64,000 nucleotides of DNA, from contig JAQVCQ010000001.1 in assembly GCA_028689715.1 (NCBI GenBank), positions 1-64,000 of the forward strand, in the 5' to 3' direction. Positions 26,785 to 35,814 of this stretch are shown in pieces. Every line of letters starts with the position of its first letter. Positions within the stretch are counted from its first letter, which is position 1. The translations under genes were made by a program, and so were the position numbers. This stretch comes from Lachnospiraceae bacterium (GTDB lineage Bacteria > Bacillota > Clostridia > Lachnospirales > Lachnospiraceae). The notes beneath the pieces were generated by a model. The model made no database searches and was not told the DNA's origin. It saw only the letters and a program-made list of their open reading frames with translations.

Positions 26785-27168
26785 ATGGAAAAAACAGAAA
26801 AAAATGGATATATATTAAAAGAGGATGAAAATATTGGCTCTGTAAAAATTGCGGATGATGTAGTTGCAATGATCGCTAGTCTGGCAGCAACTGAAGTGGA
26901 TGGCGTTTCTGCTATGTATGGCAATATATCAAATGAGATCATGAGCAAAGTTGGAATGAAAAAACTTACGAAGGGTGTCAAGGTCGATGTGATCAACAGC
27001 GTTGTAACAGTGGATCTTTCAATTACACTTGAATATGGTTTCAACATTCCTACTACAAGTAAAAAAGTACAGGAAAAAGTAAAAACAGCAATTGAAAACA
27101 TGACAGGTCTTGAAGTTGCTGATGTCAATATCAGAATTGCAAATGTAAATATGTCTTCGAATCAGTAG
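26785..27168 (+). CDS. Asp23/Gls24 family envelope stress protein
   Basis: A 127-aa Asp23/Gls24 (DUF322) protein: GSVKIADDVVAMIASLAATEVDGV at the N-terminus and VDLSITLEYGFNIPTTSKKVQEKVKTAIENMTGLEV further on (described here by segments). Family members are abundant membrane-associated proteins linked to envelope or alkaline stress, and in Clostridia one copy regularly precedes nusB. ATG 26785 matches the family; ATG 26773 lies two nt after AAAGGG and would add four residues. It heads the nusB-xseAB-ispA-dxs gene run. Confidence 0.9.
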   Translation: MEKTEKNGYILKEDENIGSVKIADDVVAMIASLAATEVDGVSAMYGNISNEIMSKVGMKKLTKGVKVDVINSVVTVDLSITLEYGFNIPTTSKKVQEKVKTAIENMTGLEVADVNIRIANVNMSSNQ

Positions 27169-27180
27169 GATAAAAATAAG

Positions 27181-27215
27181 AGAAGGTGTCTTTCGCTTTC
27201 GCGGAAGACACTTCT
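27181..27215 (+). promoter_or_regulatory. Stable hairpin between asp23 and nusB
   Basis: GTGTCTTTCGC (27186-27196) pairs with GCGGAAGACAC (27201-27211) around TTTC, extended outward by AGAA/TTCT after one bulged G. No T-run follows. The stem ends about 10 nt before the nusB RBS, so it may affect nusB translation or act as an RNA processing site. Confidence 0.6.
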
Positions 27216-27236
27216 GATATATATGAGGAAAAATAC

Positions 27237-27638
27237 ATGGGAAGAAGAGAGCTCAGAGAACAGATCTTCAAATTACTGTTCAGAATTGAATTTAATAAGC
27301 CGGAAGAAATGGAAGAACAGGAAAAACTTTTTTTTGAAGATGATGAAAAGGTATTTTCTGAGAACGATCAGGAGTATATTACACAAAAATATGGAAATAT
27401 AGTCCTGAAAAAAAGCGAGATCGATACAATGATCAATGAAATCGCTGAAGGCTGGAAAACAGAACGTATGGGGAAGGTAGATCTGACCATATTGCGTCTT
27501 GCTGTTTATGAGATCAGATTTGATGAAGATGTACCAACTTCTGTTGCAATTAATGAAGCAGTAGAGCTGGCGAAAAAGTACGGTCAGGATGGGTCACCTT
27601 CTTTCGTAAACGGGATATTGGCTAAATTTGCCAAATAG
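27237..27638 (+). CDS. nusB: Transcription antitermination factor NusB
   Basis: NusB binds boxA RNA with S10 and supports rRNA antitermination. The 133-aa all-helical protein starts MGRRELREQIFKLLFRIEF and ends with the typical LRLAVYEIRF, PTSVAINEAVELAKKYG and FVNGILAKFAK. ATG 27237 follows GAGGAAA. An in-frame ATG at 27186 lies in the hairpin and is not used by family comparison. xseA begins 9 nt after the stop. Confidence 0.95.
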   Translation: MGRRELREQIFKLLFRIEFNKPEEMEEQEKLFFEDDEKVFSENDQEYITQKYGNIVLKKSEIDTMINEIAEGWKTERMGKVDLTILRLAVYEIRFDEDVPTSVAINEAVELAKKYGQDGSPSFVNGILAKFAK

Positions 27639-27646
27639 GGATTGAC

Positions 27647-28843
27647 ATGAAAAGTATATACTCCGTTTCACAGGTGAATGCTTATATTAAAAATATGTTC
27701 ATGCAGGATTTTTTACTAACTGCCATCTCGGTAAAAGGAGAAGTCAGTAACTGTAAATACCATTCTTCTGGACATATTTATTTTACGTTAAAGGATGCAT
27801 CGGGAAGTATGGCATGCATTATGTTTGCCGGAAATCGCTCAGGGCTTTCTTTCAGGATTGAAGAAGGACAAAGAGTTGTAGTGAACGGAAGTGTTGAAGT
27901 GTATGAGCGTGATGGAAAGTATCAGCTATATGCAAAGGAAATCACACTTCAGGGCGCCGGAGAGCTTTATGAAAAGTATTTAAAACTCAAATCTGAAATG
28001 GAAGAAATGGGAATGTTCTCCCAGGAGTATAAAAAACCAATTCCTTCAAACTGTAAAACAGTAGGAGTCGTGACTGCACCAACAGGTGCGGCAGTCCAGG
28101 ATATTATTCAAATTGCAAAACGCAGAAATCCTTCTGTTCAGATCATTTTATACCCTGCAATTGTACAGGGTAAGAAAGCAGCGGAAAGTATTGCAAAAGG
28201 TATTCGTATACTTGATAAAGCGTCAGTCGATGTGATCATAGCAGGCAGAGGTGGAGGCAGTATAGAAGACCTTTGGGCTTTCAACGAACCGGCGGTAGCG
28301 CAGGCGATCTTTGATTGTCATACACCGGTGATCTCAGCGGTAGGACATGAAACAGACACTACAATAGCAGATTTTGTTGCGGATCTGCGGGCAGCAACGC
28401 CTTCTGCAGCAGCAGAATTAGCAGTGATGTCATACCAGGTCGTGATAGATAAGCTTTCGCATATGAAATCACTACTACAACGTGAAATGTTGCTCAGAAT
28501 CAACATAGAGAAAAAAAGATATGAATCATACGCATTGAAATTGAATCACAAAAGTCCTAAAAGCAGAATTCGGGAATCCAGGGTATATCTTATGAATTCA
28601 GGAGAAAAGCTTCAGGATCTTATGCAAATGCATCTGAAAGATTCAAAATACAGGCTGTCTTTTCTTGCACAGCAGCTTAATGGTCTGTCTCCAGCAGCAC
28701 GTCTTGCCCCAGGATATGGATATCTGACAGAAGTGAATGGAAAAATGATCGGTGGGATTCATGACATTTACAATGACCAGGAACTTACGATCAGGCTGTA
28801 TGATGGTTCGTTTCGTGCGACAGTCAATGAAATTGGCATGTGA
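27647..28843 (+). CDS. xseA: Exodeoxyribonuclease VII large subunit
   Basis: ExoVII degrades single-stranded DNA from both ends. The 398-aa large subunit has an N-terminal OB domain (SVKGEVSNCKYHSSGHIYF) and the catalytic core with VGVVTAPTGAAVQDI, AGRGGGSIEDLWAFN and PVISAVGHETDTTIADFVAD. A coiled-coil region and a C-terminal domain ending LYDGSFRATV follow. It lies directly before the small subunit xseB, 52 nt away, as expected for a heteromer. Confidence 0.96.
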   Translation: MKSIYSVSQVNAYIKNMFMQDFLLTAISVKGEVSNCKYHSSGHIYFTLKDASGSMACIMFAGNRSGLSFRIEEGQRVVVNGSVEVYERDGKYQLYAKEITLQGAGELYEKYLKLKSEMEEMGMFSQEYKKPIPSNCKTVGVVTAPTGAAVQDIIQIAKRRNPSVQIILYPAIVQGKKAAESIAKGIRILDKASVDVIIAGRGGGSIEDLWAFNEPAVAQAIFDCHTPVISAVGHETDTTIADFVADLRAATPSAAAELAVMSYQVVIDKLSHMKSLLQREMLLRINIEKKRYESYALKLNHKSPKSRIRESRVYLMNSGEKLQDLMQMHLKDSKYRLSFLAQQLNGLSPAARLAPGYGYLTEVNGKMIGGIHDIYNDQELTIRLYDGSFRATVNEIGM

Positions 28844-28894
28844 ACTGAATGAAAAGTGTTCCTGTGACCGAAATGACTAAACGGAGGAAAGCAG

Positions 28895-29143
28895 ATGGCT
28901 GGTAAGAAAAGTGAAAATAGCAGTGTGAAGAAGACTACAAAAACAACAGTAACACTTGAACAGGCATTTACAGAATTAGAATTAATTGTTAAACAAATGG
29001 AAGATACCCAAATGCCTTTAGAAGAAGCGTTTGATTCATACCAAAAAGGGATGGAACTATTGAAAATTTGTAATGAGCAGATTGATACAGTTGAGAAAAA
29101 AGTACTTGTGATTGATGAAAGTGGTAATCTGAATGAATTTTAA
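28895..29143 (+). CDS. xseB: Exodeoxyribonuclease VII small subunit
   Basis: The 82-aa XseB protein forms helical hairpins that decorate XseA. It has the family pattern TLEQAFTELELIVKQMED, LEEAFDSYQKGMELLKICNEQID. A basic Lys/Ser/Thr-rich stretch of about 18 residues precedes the conserved part. RBS ACGGAGG is strong. The last 11 nt overlap ispA, which suggests coupled translation. Confidence 0.94.
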   Translation: MAGKKSENSSVKKTTKTTVTLEQAFTELELIVKQMEDTQMPLEEAFDSYQKGMELLKICNEQIDTVEKKVLVIDESGNLNEF

Positions 29144-30038
29144 GACAGAACTTGAAAACAGAATACTTTATTTAGAAGAGAATCTAAAAAGATATCTCCC
29201 AGAAGAAGCAGGCTATTCCCGGACAGTCAGAGAGGCCATGAATTACAGCTTACTGGCAGGTGGAAAAAGAATCAGACCCATGCTCATGTTTGAAGTGTAT
29301 CAGTTATTTCAGGGCACATCAGAGCTGATTTACCCTTTCATGGCTGCAATTGAGATGATTCATACTTATTCACTGGTGCATGACGATCTTCCAAGTATGG
29401 ATAATGACCTGTATCGCAGAGGTAAAAAGACTACACATGCTGTATTTGGGGAAGGAATGGCGGTTCTTGCAGGTGATGGATTGCTGAATTATGCTTTTGA
29501 AACTGTTTTAAAAGCTAAGATCGATACAGATGAAATGGGAATATGCCTGTGCTCTTTGAATGTTCTTGCAAAAAAAGCTGGAATTGATGGTATGATCGGG
29601 GGTCAAACAGCCGATATTCTTGCAGAAAATATTGGTGATTCAGTCGACCTGGAACATCTTTTATTTATTCATAAAAATAAGACGGCAGCTTTAATTGAAG
29701 CATCCATGATGATTGGTGCGATCCTGGCCGGAGCAACAGATGATGAAGTCAATAAAATGGAACAGATCGCGAATAAGATCGGGATCGCCTTTCAGATCCA
29801 GGATGACATCCTTGATATCACCAGCACCCTGGAGGTTCTTGGAAAAGAAACCGGTAGCGATGATAAAAATAACAAAGTAACATATGTTACACTGAATGGA
29901 CTTGAAAATTCCAAATTGCAGGTAAAAAAACTCTCAGATGAAGGCATAGATATTTTAAAATCCATAGAGACTCATAACGGATATAATAACTTGTTTTTAA
30001 ATGAACTTCTCTGCAGTATGATTGCAAGGGAAAAATAA
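29133..30038 (+). CDS. ispA: Polyprenyl (farnesyl) diphosphate synthase
   Basis: A 301-aa trans-isoprenyl diphosphate synthase that condenses IPP with allylic diphosphates. First aspartate-rich motif DDLPSMD at residues 84-90, second motif DDILD beginning at Asp224, and LLAGGKRIRPML upstream are all intact. The short five-residue spacing in the first motif and the small residues before it fit a farnesyl/geranyl synthase of the IspA class. It overlaps xseB and lies 11 nt before dxs, linking it to the MEP pathway. Confidence 0.93.
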   Translation: MNFKTELENRILYLEENLKRYLPEEAGYSRTVREAMNYSLLAGGKRIRPMLMFEVYQLFQGTSELIYPFMAAIEMIHTYSLVHDDLPSMDNDLYRRGKKTTHAVFGEGMAVLAGDGLLNYAFETVLKAKIDTDEMGICLCSLNVLAKKAGIDGMIGGQTADILAENIGDSVDLEHLLFIHKNKTAALIEASMMIGAILAGATDDEVNKMEQIANKIGIAFQIQDDILDITSTLEVLGKETGSDDKNNKVTYVTLNGLENSKLQVKKLSDEGIDILKSIETHNGYNNLFLNELLCSMIAREK

Positions 30039-30049
30039 GAGGTTACATA

Positions 30050-31909
30050 ATGATATTAGAACAGATCGAATGCGAAAATGATATTAAAAAAATAGATAAA
30101 GGGCTTTATTCGCTGCTTGCTGATGAGATCAGAAATTTTCTGATACAAAAAATCAGTGTAACTGGTGGGCATCTTGGATCCAACCTGGGTGCTGTTGAAC
30201 TCACTATGGCTTTGCATCTTTCCCTGAATCTGCCAGAAGATAAAATTGTCTGGGATGTCGGACATCAGTCTTATACCCATAAATTATTAACAGGCAGACG
30301 GGATGGATTTGAAACGCTTAGAAAGTTTGGCGGGATGAGCGGATTTCCCAAACGAAAAGAAAGTGAATGTGACTGTTTTGACACAGGACACAGTTCTACT
30401 TCCATTTCGGCAGGACTTGGACTTGTTAAGGCCAGAGATCTGAAAAATGAAAAGCATACAGTCGTTTCAGTGATAGGAGACGGTTCTCTGACGGGTGGTA
30501 TGGCATATGAAGCATTAAATAATGCAGGACGACTTGAAACAAATTATATTATTGTTTTAAATGATAACAATATGTCTATTTCGGAAAATGTAGGTGGAAT
30601 TTCAAAATATCTGAATAATTTAAGGACTGCAGATGGATACCTTGGCCTAAAAGAAGGAATCTATAACACATTAAAAGGATTGCCAATTGGTGATTCTGTT
30701 GTCTCGAGTATCAGAAAAGCAAAAAGCAGTATGAAGCAGCTTGTAATTCCAGGGATGTTCTTTGAAGAGATGGGAGTTACCTATCTTGGGCCTGTTGATG
30801 GTCATAATATTGATGATATGGTGCGTGCATTTCGTGAAGCAAAACGTTGTAAAAATGCTGTACTGGTCCATATCCTGACAGAAAAAGGAAAAGGATTTGA
30901 ACCGGCGAGACGTCATCCGGCACGTTTTCATGGAGCGGAACCTTTTGATATCAGAACCGGTCTTCCTGTCAGTATGAAAAAGAAAGCGAATTATACAGAT
31001 GTATTTTCAACAGTCATGGTCAAGCTTGCAGCACGAGATGAAAATGTTGTTGCAATCACGGCAGCCATGCCTGACGGTACCGGATTAAAAAGATTTCGGA
31101 ATCTTTATCCAGAACGTTTTTTTGATGTTGGAATCGCAGAAGAGCATGCTGTGACTTTTGCTGCAGGACTTGCAGCAGGAGGGATGAAGCCGATCGTTGC
31201 AATTTATTCTTCATTTTTACAACGGGCATACGACCAGATCTTGCACGATGTATGCATTCAGAATCTGCATGTTGTATTTGCAATTGACAGAGCGGGTCTC
31301 GTTGGAAGTGACGGTGAAACGCATCAGGGCATTTTTGATCTTTCATTTTTATCATCTATTCCTAATATGCATATCATGGCACCTAAAAACAAATGGGAAC
31401 TTTCTGATATGCTGAAATTTGCGTTGGAATTTCAGGCGCCGATCGCATTACGCTATCCGCGTGGTGAAGCTTATGATGGGCTGCAAAATTTCAGAGAGCC
31501 GATCCAATATGGAAAAAGTGAAGTGATTTATGAAGAATCCGAGATTGCATTGTTTGCTGTGGGAAGCATGGTGAAAATAGCTGAACAGGTAAGAGAAAAA
31601 TTAAATTCTTCCGGGATGAAATGTTCACTTGTAAATGCAAGATTTATAAAACCAATCGACACAGATATTTTAGAAGAATATGCACACACACACACACTTT
31701 TTGTCACATTGGAAGAAAATGTGGCGAGTGGTGGTTATGGGGAAAAAGTAAGAGCATTTCTGAATGAACTTGAAGATCAGCCAGATCTAATCAATATTAC
31801 GATCCCGGATGAATATGTAGAACATGGTAATGTTGACCAGTTAAAAAAAGAAATCGGGATAGATGCGGATTCGATTGTTGATCAAATTCTGTCTTCTGTT
31901 CGGGGGTAA
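30050..31909 (+). CDS. dxs: 1-deoxy-D-xylulose-5-phosphate synthase
   Basis: Dxs condenses pyruvate and glyceraldehyde 3-phosphate, the first step of the MEP pathway and of thiamine/pyridoxal precursor supply. 619 aa with the TPP-binding GDGSLTGGMAYEALNNAG...NDN pattern (residues about 145-175), the HQSYTHKLLTGR segment, the pyrimidine domain with GIAEEHAVTFAAGLA and RAGLVGSDGETHQG, and a transketolase C-terminal domain. A run of CA dinucleotides (about 31683-31697) encodes HTHT in the last domain. ispG, of the same pathway, is at the left end of the window. Confidence 0.97.
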   Translation: MILEQIECENDIKKIDKGLYSLLADEIRNFLIQKISVTGGHLGSNLGAVELTMALHLSLNLPEDKIVWDVGHQSYTHKLLTGRRDGFETLRKFGGMSGFPKRKESECDCFDTGHSSTSISAGLGLVKARDLKNEKHTVVSVIGDGSLTGGMAYEALNNAGRLETNYIIVLNDNNMSISENVGGISKYLNNLRTADGYLGLKEGIYNTLKGLPIGDSVVSSIRKAKSSMKQLVIPGMFFEEMGVTYLGPVDGHNIDDMVRAFREAKRCKNAVLVHILTEKGKGFEPARRHPARFHGAEPFDIRTGLPVSMKKKANYTDVFSTVMVKLAARDENVVAITAAMPDGTGLKRFRNLYPERFFDVGIAEEHAVTFAAGLAAGGMKPIVAIYSSFLQRAYDQILHDVCIQNLHVVFAIDRAGLVGSDGETHQGIFDLSFLSSIPNMHIMAPKNKWELSDMLKFALEFQAPIALRYPRGEAYDGLQNFREPIQYGKSEVIYEESEIALFAVGSMVKIAEQVREKLNSSGMKCSLVNARFIKPIDTDILEEYAHTHTLFVTLEENVASGGYGEKVRAFLNELEDQPDLINITIPDEYVEHGNVDQLKKEIGIDADSIVDQILSSVRG

Positions 31910-31910
31910 T

Positions 31911-32720
31911 ATGAAAGAAAGACTAGACATTCTGTTAGTAAACGCAGGGCATGCGTCCTCCAGAGAAAAAGCCAAAGCAATCATTATGGCAGGAGATGTT
32001 TTTGTGAATGGACAGCGTGAAGATAAACCGGGCACCATGTTTCATACAGAGAAGGCGGTCATAGAAGTCAGAGGAAATACGCTTCGTTATGTAAGCCGTG
32101 GTGGACTCAAGCTGGAAAAAGCAATGCAGAGCTTTGGCATTGTACTTGAAGGGAAAGTATGCATGGATATTGGATCTTCAACAGGTGGATTTACTGACTG
32201 TATGCTTCAAAATGGGGCAGTAAAGGTATATTCAGTTGATGTGGGACATGGACAGTTAGACTGGAAACTTCGCAATGATCCTCGTGTTGTCTGCATGGAG
32301 AGAACGAATTTCAGATATATGACGCCGGCAGATATCAATGACCGTTTAGATTTTGCTTCGGTAGACGTATCTTTCATATCATTAAATAAAATTCTGATAC
32401 CTGCAAGAGAGTTGTTAAAAGAAAATGGCGAAATGGTCTGTCTGATCAAACCGCAGTTTGAAGCTGGCAGAGATAAGGTTGGCAAAAAGGGTGTGGTCAG
32501 AGAACCTGAAATACATCTTGAAGTAATAAGAAACGTAACGAGTTTCGCAATGGAGAATGATTTTTATGTTAAAAATCTGGATTATTCTCCAATTAAAGGA
32601 CCGGAAGGAAATATTGAGTACCTGGTTCATTTGAGCAAAGAAGAAGGTATTTCATCATTTGAAGGAGAACTTTCGGATGAGGCAGACGCAATTGTAGCAA
32701 AGGCACATCAAATACTGTAG
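31911..32720 (+). CDS. tlyA: TlyA family rRNA 2'-O-methyltransferase / putative hemolysin
   Basis: A 269-aa protein with an N-terminal S4 RNA-binding domain (RLDILLVNAGHASSREKAKAIIMAGDVFVNG, about 3-34, two parts) and an FtsJ-like methyltransferase domain (CMDIGSSTGGFTDCML, SAM-binding; later IKPQFEAGR). Relatives methylate ribose in 16S and 23S rRNA; the hemolysin name is historical. ATG 31911 is one nt after the dxs stop, with GGGGGT as RBS; the upstream open frame would overlap dxs and is rejected. Confidence 0.93.
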   Translation: MKERLDILLVNAGHASSREKAKAIIMAGDVFVNGQREDKPGTMFHTEKAVIEVRGNTLRYVSRGGLKLEKAMQSFGIVLEGKVCMDIGSSTGGFTDCMLQNGAVKVYSVDVGHGQLDWKLRNDPRVVCMERTNFRYMTPADINDRLDFASVDVSFISLNKILIPARELLKENGEMVCLIKPQFEAGRDKVGKKGVVREPEIHLEVIRNVTSFAMENDFYVKNLDYSPIKGPEGNIEYLVHLSKEEGISSFEGELSDEADAIVAKAHQIL

Positions 32721-32737
32721 AAAGCTGCGTAGATTGG

Positions 32738-33598
32738 ATGAGACGATTTTTTATCATTGTAAACGAGCAAAAAGACATCGATCTTCAGGTAACTGAAAAA
32801 ATTAAGAATTTTATGGATGCACACCAATGCATTTATCAAATCAAAGTCACAAATGATTCCTATCAGTCTGCAGGAAATTATATGGAAGGATCTGTAATAC
32901 CGGATGATACGGAATGTATTCTGGTACTTGGAGGGGATGGTACGCTGCTACAGGCGGCCAGAGATACTTTTCACAAAGAAATTCCGATGCTGGGCGTGAA
33001 TCTTGGAAGAATCGGTTATCTTGCAGAGATAGAAAAAAGCAGTATTGACTCTGCACTTGATGCATTAATTCAGGACCGTTTCCAAATTGAATCCAGAATG
33101 ATGATTCATGGAAGGATCATCAGAAATGATGAAGTTGTAGAAGCCTCCAATGCACTGAATGATATTGTCATTGCAAGATTTTCATCATTGAGGATCCTGA
33201 ATTACAATATTTATGTAAATGGTATGCTTTTGAAGTCTTATACAGCCGATGGTATCATCATATCAACACCGACTGGGTCGACAGCTTATAATATGTCTGC
33301 GGGAGGACCAATTGTTGATCCAAAAGCCAGTCTGATGGTACTGACACCAATTTGTCCGCATACATTTATAACCAGAAGTATTGTTTTGTCATCGGATGAT
33401 GTAATAGAAGTCAAGATCGGACCCGGAAGAGAAGGTCAGGATCAGGAAGTGGAAGCAAGTTATGACGGAAGACATAAAGTGATCCTGAAAACAGGAGACA
33501 GCATGCAGATCACAAGATCAAAAGAAACACTTAAGATAATTAAACTGAACCAGGTAAGTTTCCTTGAAACCCTTCATGAGAAAATGAGTGAGTCGTGA
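32738..33598 (+). CDS. nadK: NAD kinase
   Basis: NadK phosphorylates NAD to NADP. The 286-aa protein has the GGDG motif at residues 65-68 (LGGDGTLLQAAR), GVNLGRIGYLAEI, NDIVIARF and the conserved STPTGSTAYNMSAGGPIV. Length and motif order are normal. It sits between tlyA and argR as in many Firmicutes and its stop is 1 nt before argR. Confidence 0.96.
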   Translation: MRRFFIIVNEQKDIDLQVTEKIKNFMDAHQCIYQIKVTNDSYQSAGNYMEGSVIPDDTECILVLGGDGTLLQAARDTFHKEIPMLGVNLGRIGYLAEIEKSSIDSALDALIQDRFQIESRMMIHGRIIRNDEVVEASNALNDIVIARFSSLRILNYNIYVNGMLLKSYTADGIIISTPTGSTAYNMSAGGPIVDPKASLMVLTPICPHTFITRSIVLSSDDVIEVKIGPGREGQDQEVEASYDGRHKVILKTGDSMQITRSKETLKIIKLNQVSFLETLHEKMSES

Positions 33599-33599
33599 T

Positions 33600-34046
33600 A
33601 TGAAACAAAAAAGACAGGATAAAATGATCGAACTGATCGAACGAAGAACGATTGAAACACAGGAAGAACTGGCGAAATTACTGAAGCAGGCAGGATTTGA
33701 TGTGACACAGGCTACAGTATCAAGAGATATCCGTGAATTAAAGTTAACAAAAATGCCCTCTCAGGACGGCAGACAGAAATATGTGGTAACAAATATAAAA
33801 GAGGATCACATGAATGATAAATACATCAGAGTCCTAAGGGATGGATATCTTTCTATGGATACAGCACAAAATATTCTTGTCATTAAAACGGTTTCCGGAA
33901 TGGCGATGGCAGTGGCGGCTGCAATTGATGCATTGAAATTTGAAGAAATAGTCGGATGTATTGCCGGAGATGATACCATAATGGCGGCAGGCAGAAGTGT
34001 GGAAGAAACAAAAAACGTTATGAATAAAATCAACAATATGCTATAG
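33600..34046 (+). CDS. argR: Arginine repressor ArgR/AhrC family
   Basis: A 148-aa arginine-dependent DNA-binding regulator. The N-terminal winged helix carries RQDKMIELIERRTIETQEEL and the recognition helix region GFDVTQATVSRDIRELKL; the C-terminal arginine-binding oligomerisation domain has GCIAGDDTIMAAGRS. ATG 33600 is one nt after nadK; GTG 33588 would overlap nadK and is less likely. No arginine genes occur in the window; the position before recN is a conserved linkage rather than a functional one. Confidence 0.94.
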   Translation: MKQKRQDKMIELIERRTIETQEELAKLLKQAGFDVTQATVSRDIRELKLTKMPSQDGRQKYVVTNIKEDHMNDKYIRVLRDGYLSMDTAQNILVIKTVSGMAMAVAAAIDALKFEEIVGCIAGDDTIMAAGRSVEETKNVMNKINNML

Positions 34047-34103
34047 GAAGATGTATTTGTGTTGGATCTTTTTATGTCTGGAGATACATAAGGAGAATAT
34101 GCT

Positions 34104-35792
34104 ATGCTGCTTAGTTTACACGTGAAAAATCTTGCATTGATCGATGAAGAAGAGGTAGAGTTCGGAAGCGGACTTAATATTCTGACAGGTGAAACCGGTG
34201 CAGGAAAATCTATCATAATTGGGTCCGTTAATCTTGCACTTGGTGCCAGAGGAGACAATGATCTGATCAGAAACGGTGCGGAGTATGCGCTGATCGAATT
34301 AACGTTTCAGGTCAGTGACGCAAAGCTTCTTGAAAAGATCAGACAAATGGATGTACCGATCGAAGAAGATGGAATTTTACTGATACAGAGAAAGATCATG
34401 CCCAACCGAAGTATATTTAAGATTTCGGGAGAAACGGTCACAGCAAAAACAATAAGGGATATTTCTTCAGTGCTGATCGATATACATGGACAGCATGAAC
34501 ATCAGTCTTTGTTTCATATCGGAAAGCATCTTGAGTTTCTTGATGAATATGCAAAAAGTGAACTAACTGAATTGAAAAAAGAACTGGCCTTAAAATTTCA
34601 ACATTACCAGACTGCAAAAAAAGAATTGCATGAACTGACATTGAATGAAAGCAGCAGGGAAAAAGAGATCAAACTTCTTGAATTTGAGCAAAATGAAATC
34701 AAAACAGCCAAATTGAAAGAAGGAGAAGATGAAGAACTTGAAAAATCATATCGAAAAATGCTTCATGCCCGTAAGATTACAGAAACAGCCGGAATAATAT
34801 ACCAGATGATGGGAAATGAAAATGGTGCGGCTGAAATGATCGGGCGAGCGGCAAGAGAATTAAAAGGGGTTCTTGAGTTTGACGAAAATCTAAATGGTCT
34901 GGAAGAAACTTTATCCAGCCTTGAAATATTAACAGACGAATTTAACAGAAGCATTCAGGACTATATGATGGATCTTGAGTTTGAAGAAAAGGAATTTTTA
35001 ACGGTCCAGGAACGACTTGATCTGCTGAATCATTTGAAAATGAAATATAAACTATCGTTATCCGGCATTTTGGAACAGCAGAAGAAGACAGAAGATAAAC
35101 TTGAATTATTATATCATTACGATGAAATTTTAAAGGAAAAGAAAGAAATCTGCAGCAGTCTTGAATCTGATTTGAACAAACTATGTGTACAGATTACTTC
35201 TGTCAGAAGAAAATTTGCGATGGAGCTGGCAGATATACTGGTCACTTCACTGGAGGAATTGAATTTTTTACAGGTTCAATTTGAAATACAGGTCAGAGAT
35301 CAGCAAACGATTGGAAGCGATGGATGGGATGAAGTTGAATTTATGATATCGACCAATCCGGGTGAACCGCTCAGGCCACTTTCACTTGTAGCCAGTGGTG
35401 GAGAATTGTCAAGGATCATGTTGGCGCTGAAAACGGTAATCGCTGGCAAAGATTCGATTGAAACACTGATCTTTGATGAAATTGATTCGGGAATCAGTGG
35501 AAAGACAGCCTGGAAAGTTTCTGAAAAATTATCAATTCTGGGAAATACGCACCAGATCATCTGCATTACACACCTCCCACAAATAGCTGCGATGGCAGAT
35601 CGTCATTTTATCATTCAAAAAGATGCAGCAGAGGGAGTGACAAAAACACAGATCAGACAAATTGATGAAACAGGCTGTATTACAGAACTTGCCAGAATGC
35701 TTGGTGGAGAGTATATTACAGAGGCAGTGATCAACAACGCAAAGGACTTAAAAGTACTGGCGGCTAAAACAAAACTTGCCAGAAATTCGTAA
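34104..35792 (+). CDS. recN: DNA repair protein RecN
   Basis: RecN is an SMC-like ATPase acting in double-strand break repair. The 562-aa protein has Walker A GETGAGKS at residues 29-36, two long coiled-coil arms (about 150-220 and 295-375), the signature LVASGGELSRIMLALK and Walker B LIFDEIDSGISG. AAGGAG precedes ATG 34104. In many Firmicutes recN belongs to the SOS regulon, but I see no LexA-type site directly upstream here; it is probably read from the nusB-argR transcript. Confidence 0.96.
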   Translation: MLLSLHVKNLALIDEEEVEFGSGLNILTGETGAGKSIIIGSVNLALGARGDNDLIRNGAEYALIELTFQVSDAKLLEKIRQMDVPIEEDGILLIQRKIMPNRSIFKISGETVTAKTIRDISSVLIDIHGQHEHQSLFHIGKHLEFLDEYAKSELTELKKELALKFQHYQTAKKELHELTLNESSREKEIKLLEFEQNEIKTAKLKEGEDEELEKSYRKMLHARKITETAGIIYQMMGNENGAAEMIGRAARELKGVLEFDENLNGLEETLSSLEILTDEFNRSIQDYMMDLEFEEKEFLTVQERLDLLNHLKMKYKLSLSGILEQQKKTEDKLELLYHYDEILKEKKEICSSLESDLNKLCVQITSVRRKFAMELADILVTSLEELNFLQVQFEIQVRDQQTIGSDGWDEVEFMISTNPGEPLRPLSLVASGGELSRIMLALKTVIAGKDSIETLIFDEIDSGISGKTAWKVSEKLSILGNTHQIICITHLPQIAAMADRHFIIQKDAAEGVTKTQIRQIDETGCITELARMLGGEYITEAVINNAKDLKVLAAKTKLARNS

Positions 35793-35814
35793 GATAAATT
35801 CAGGAGGTATGACC

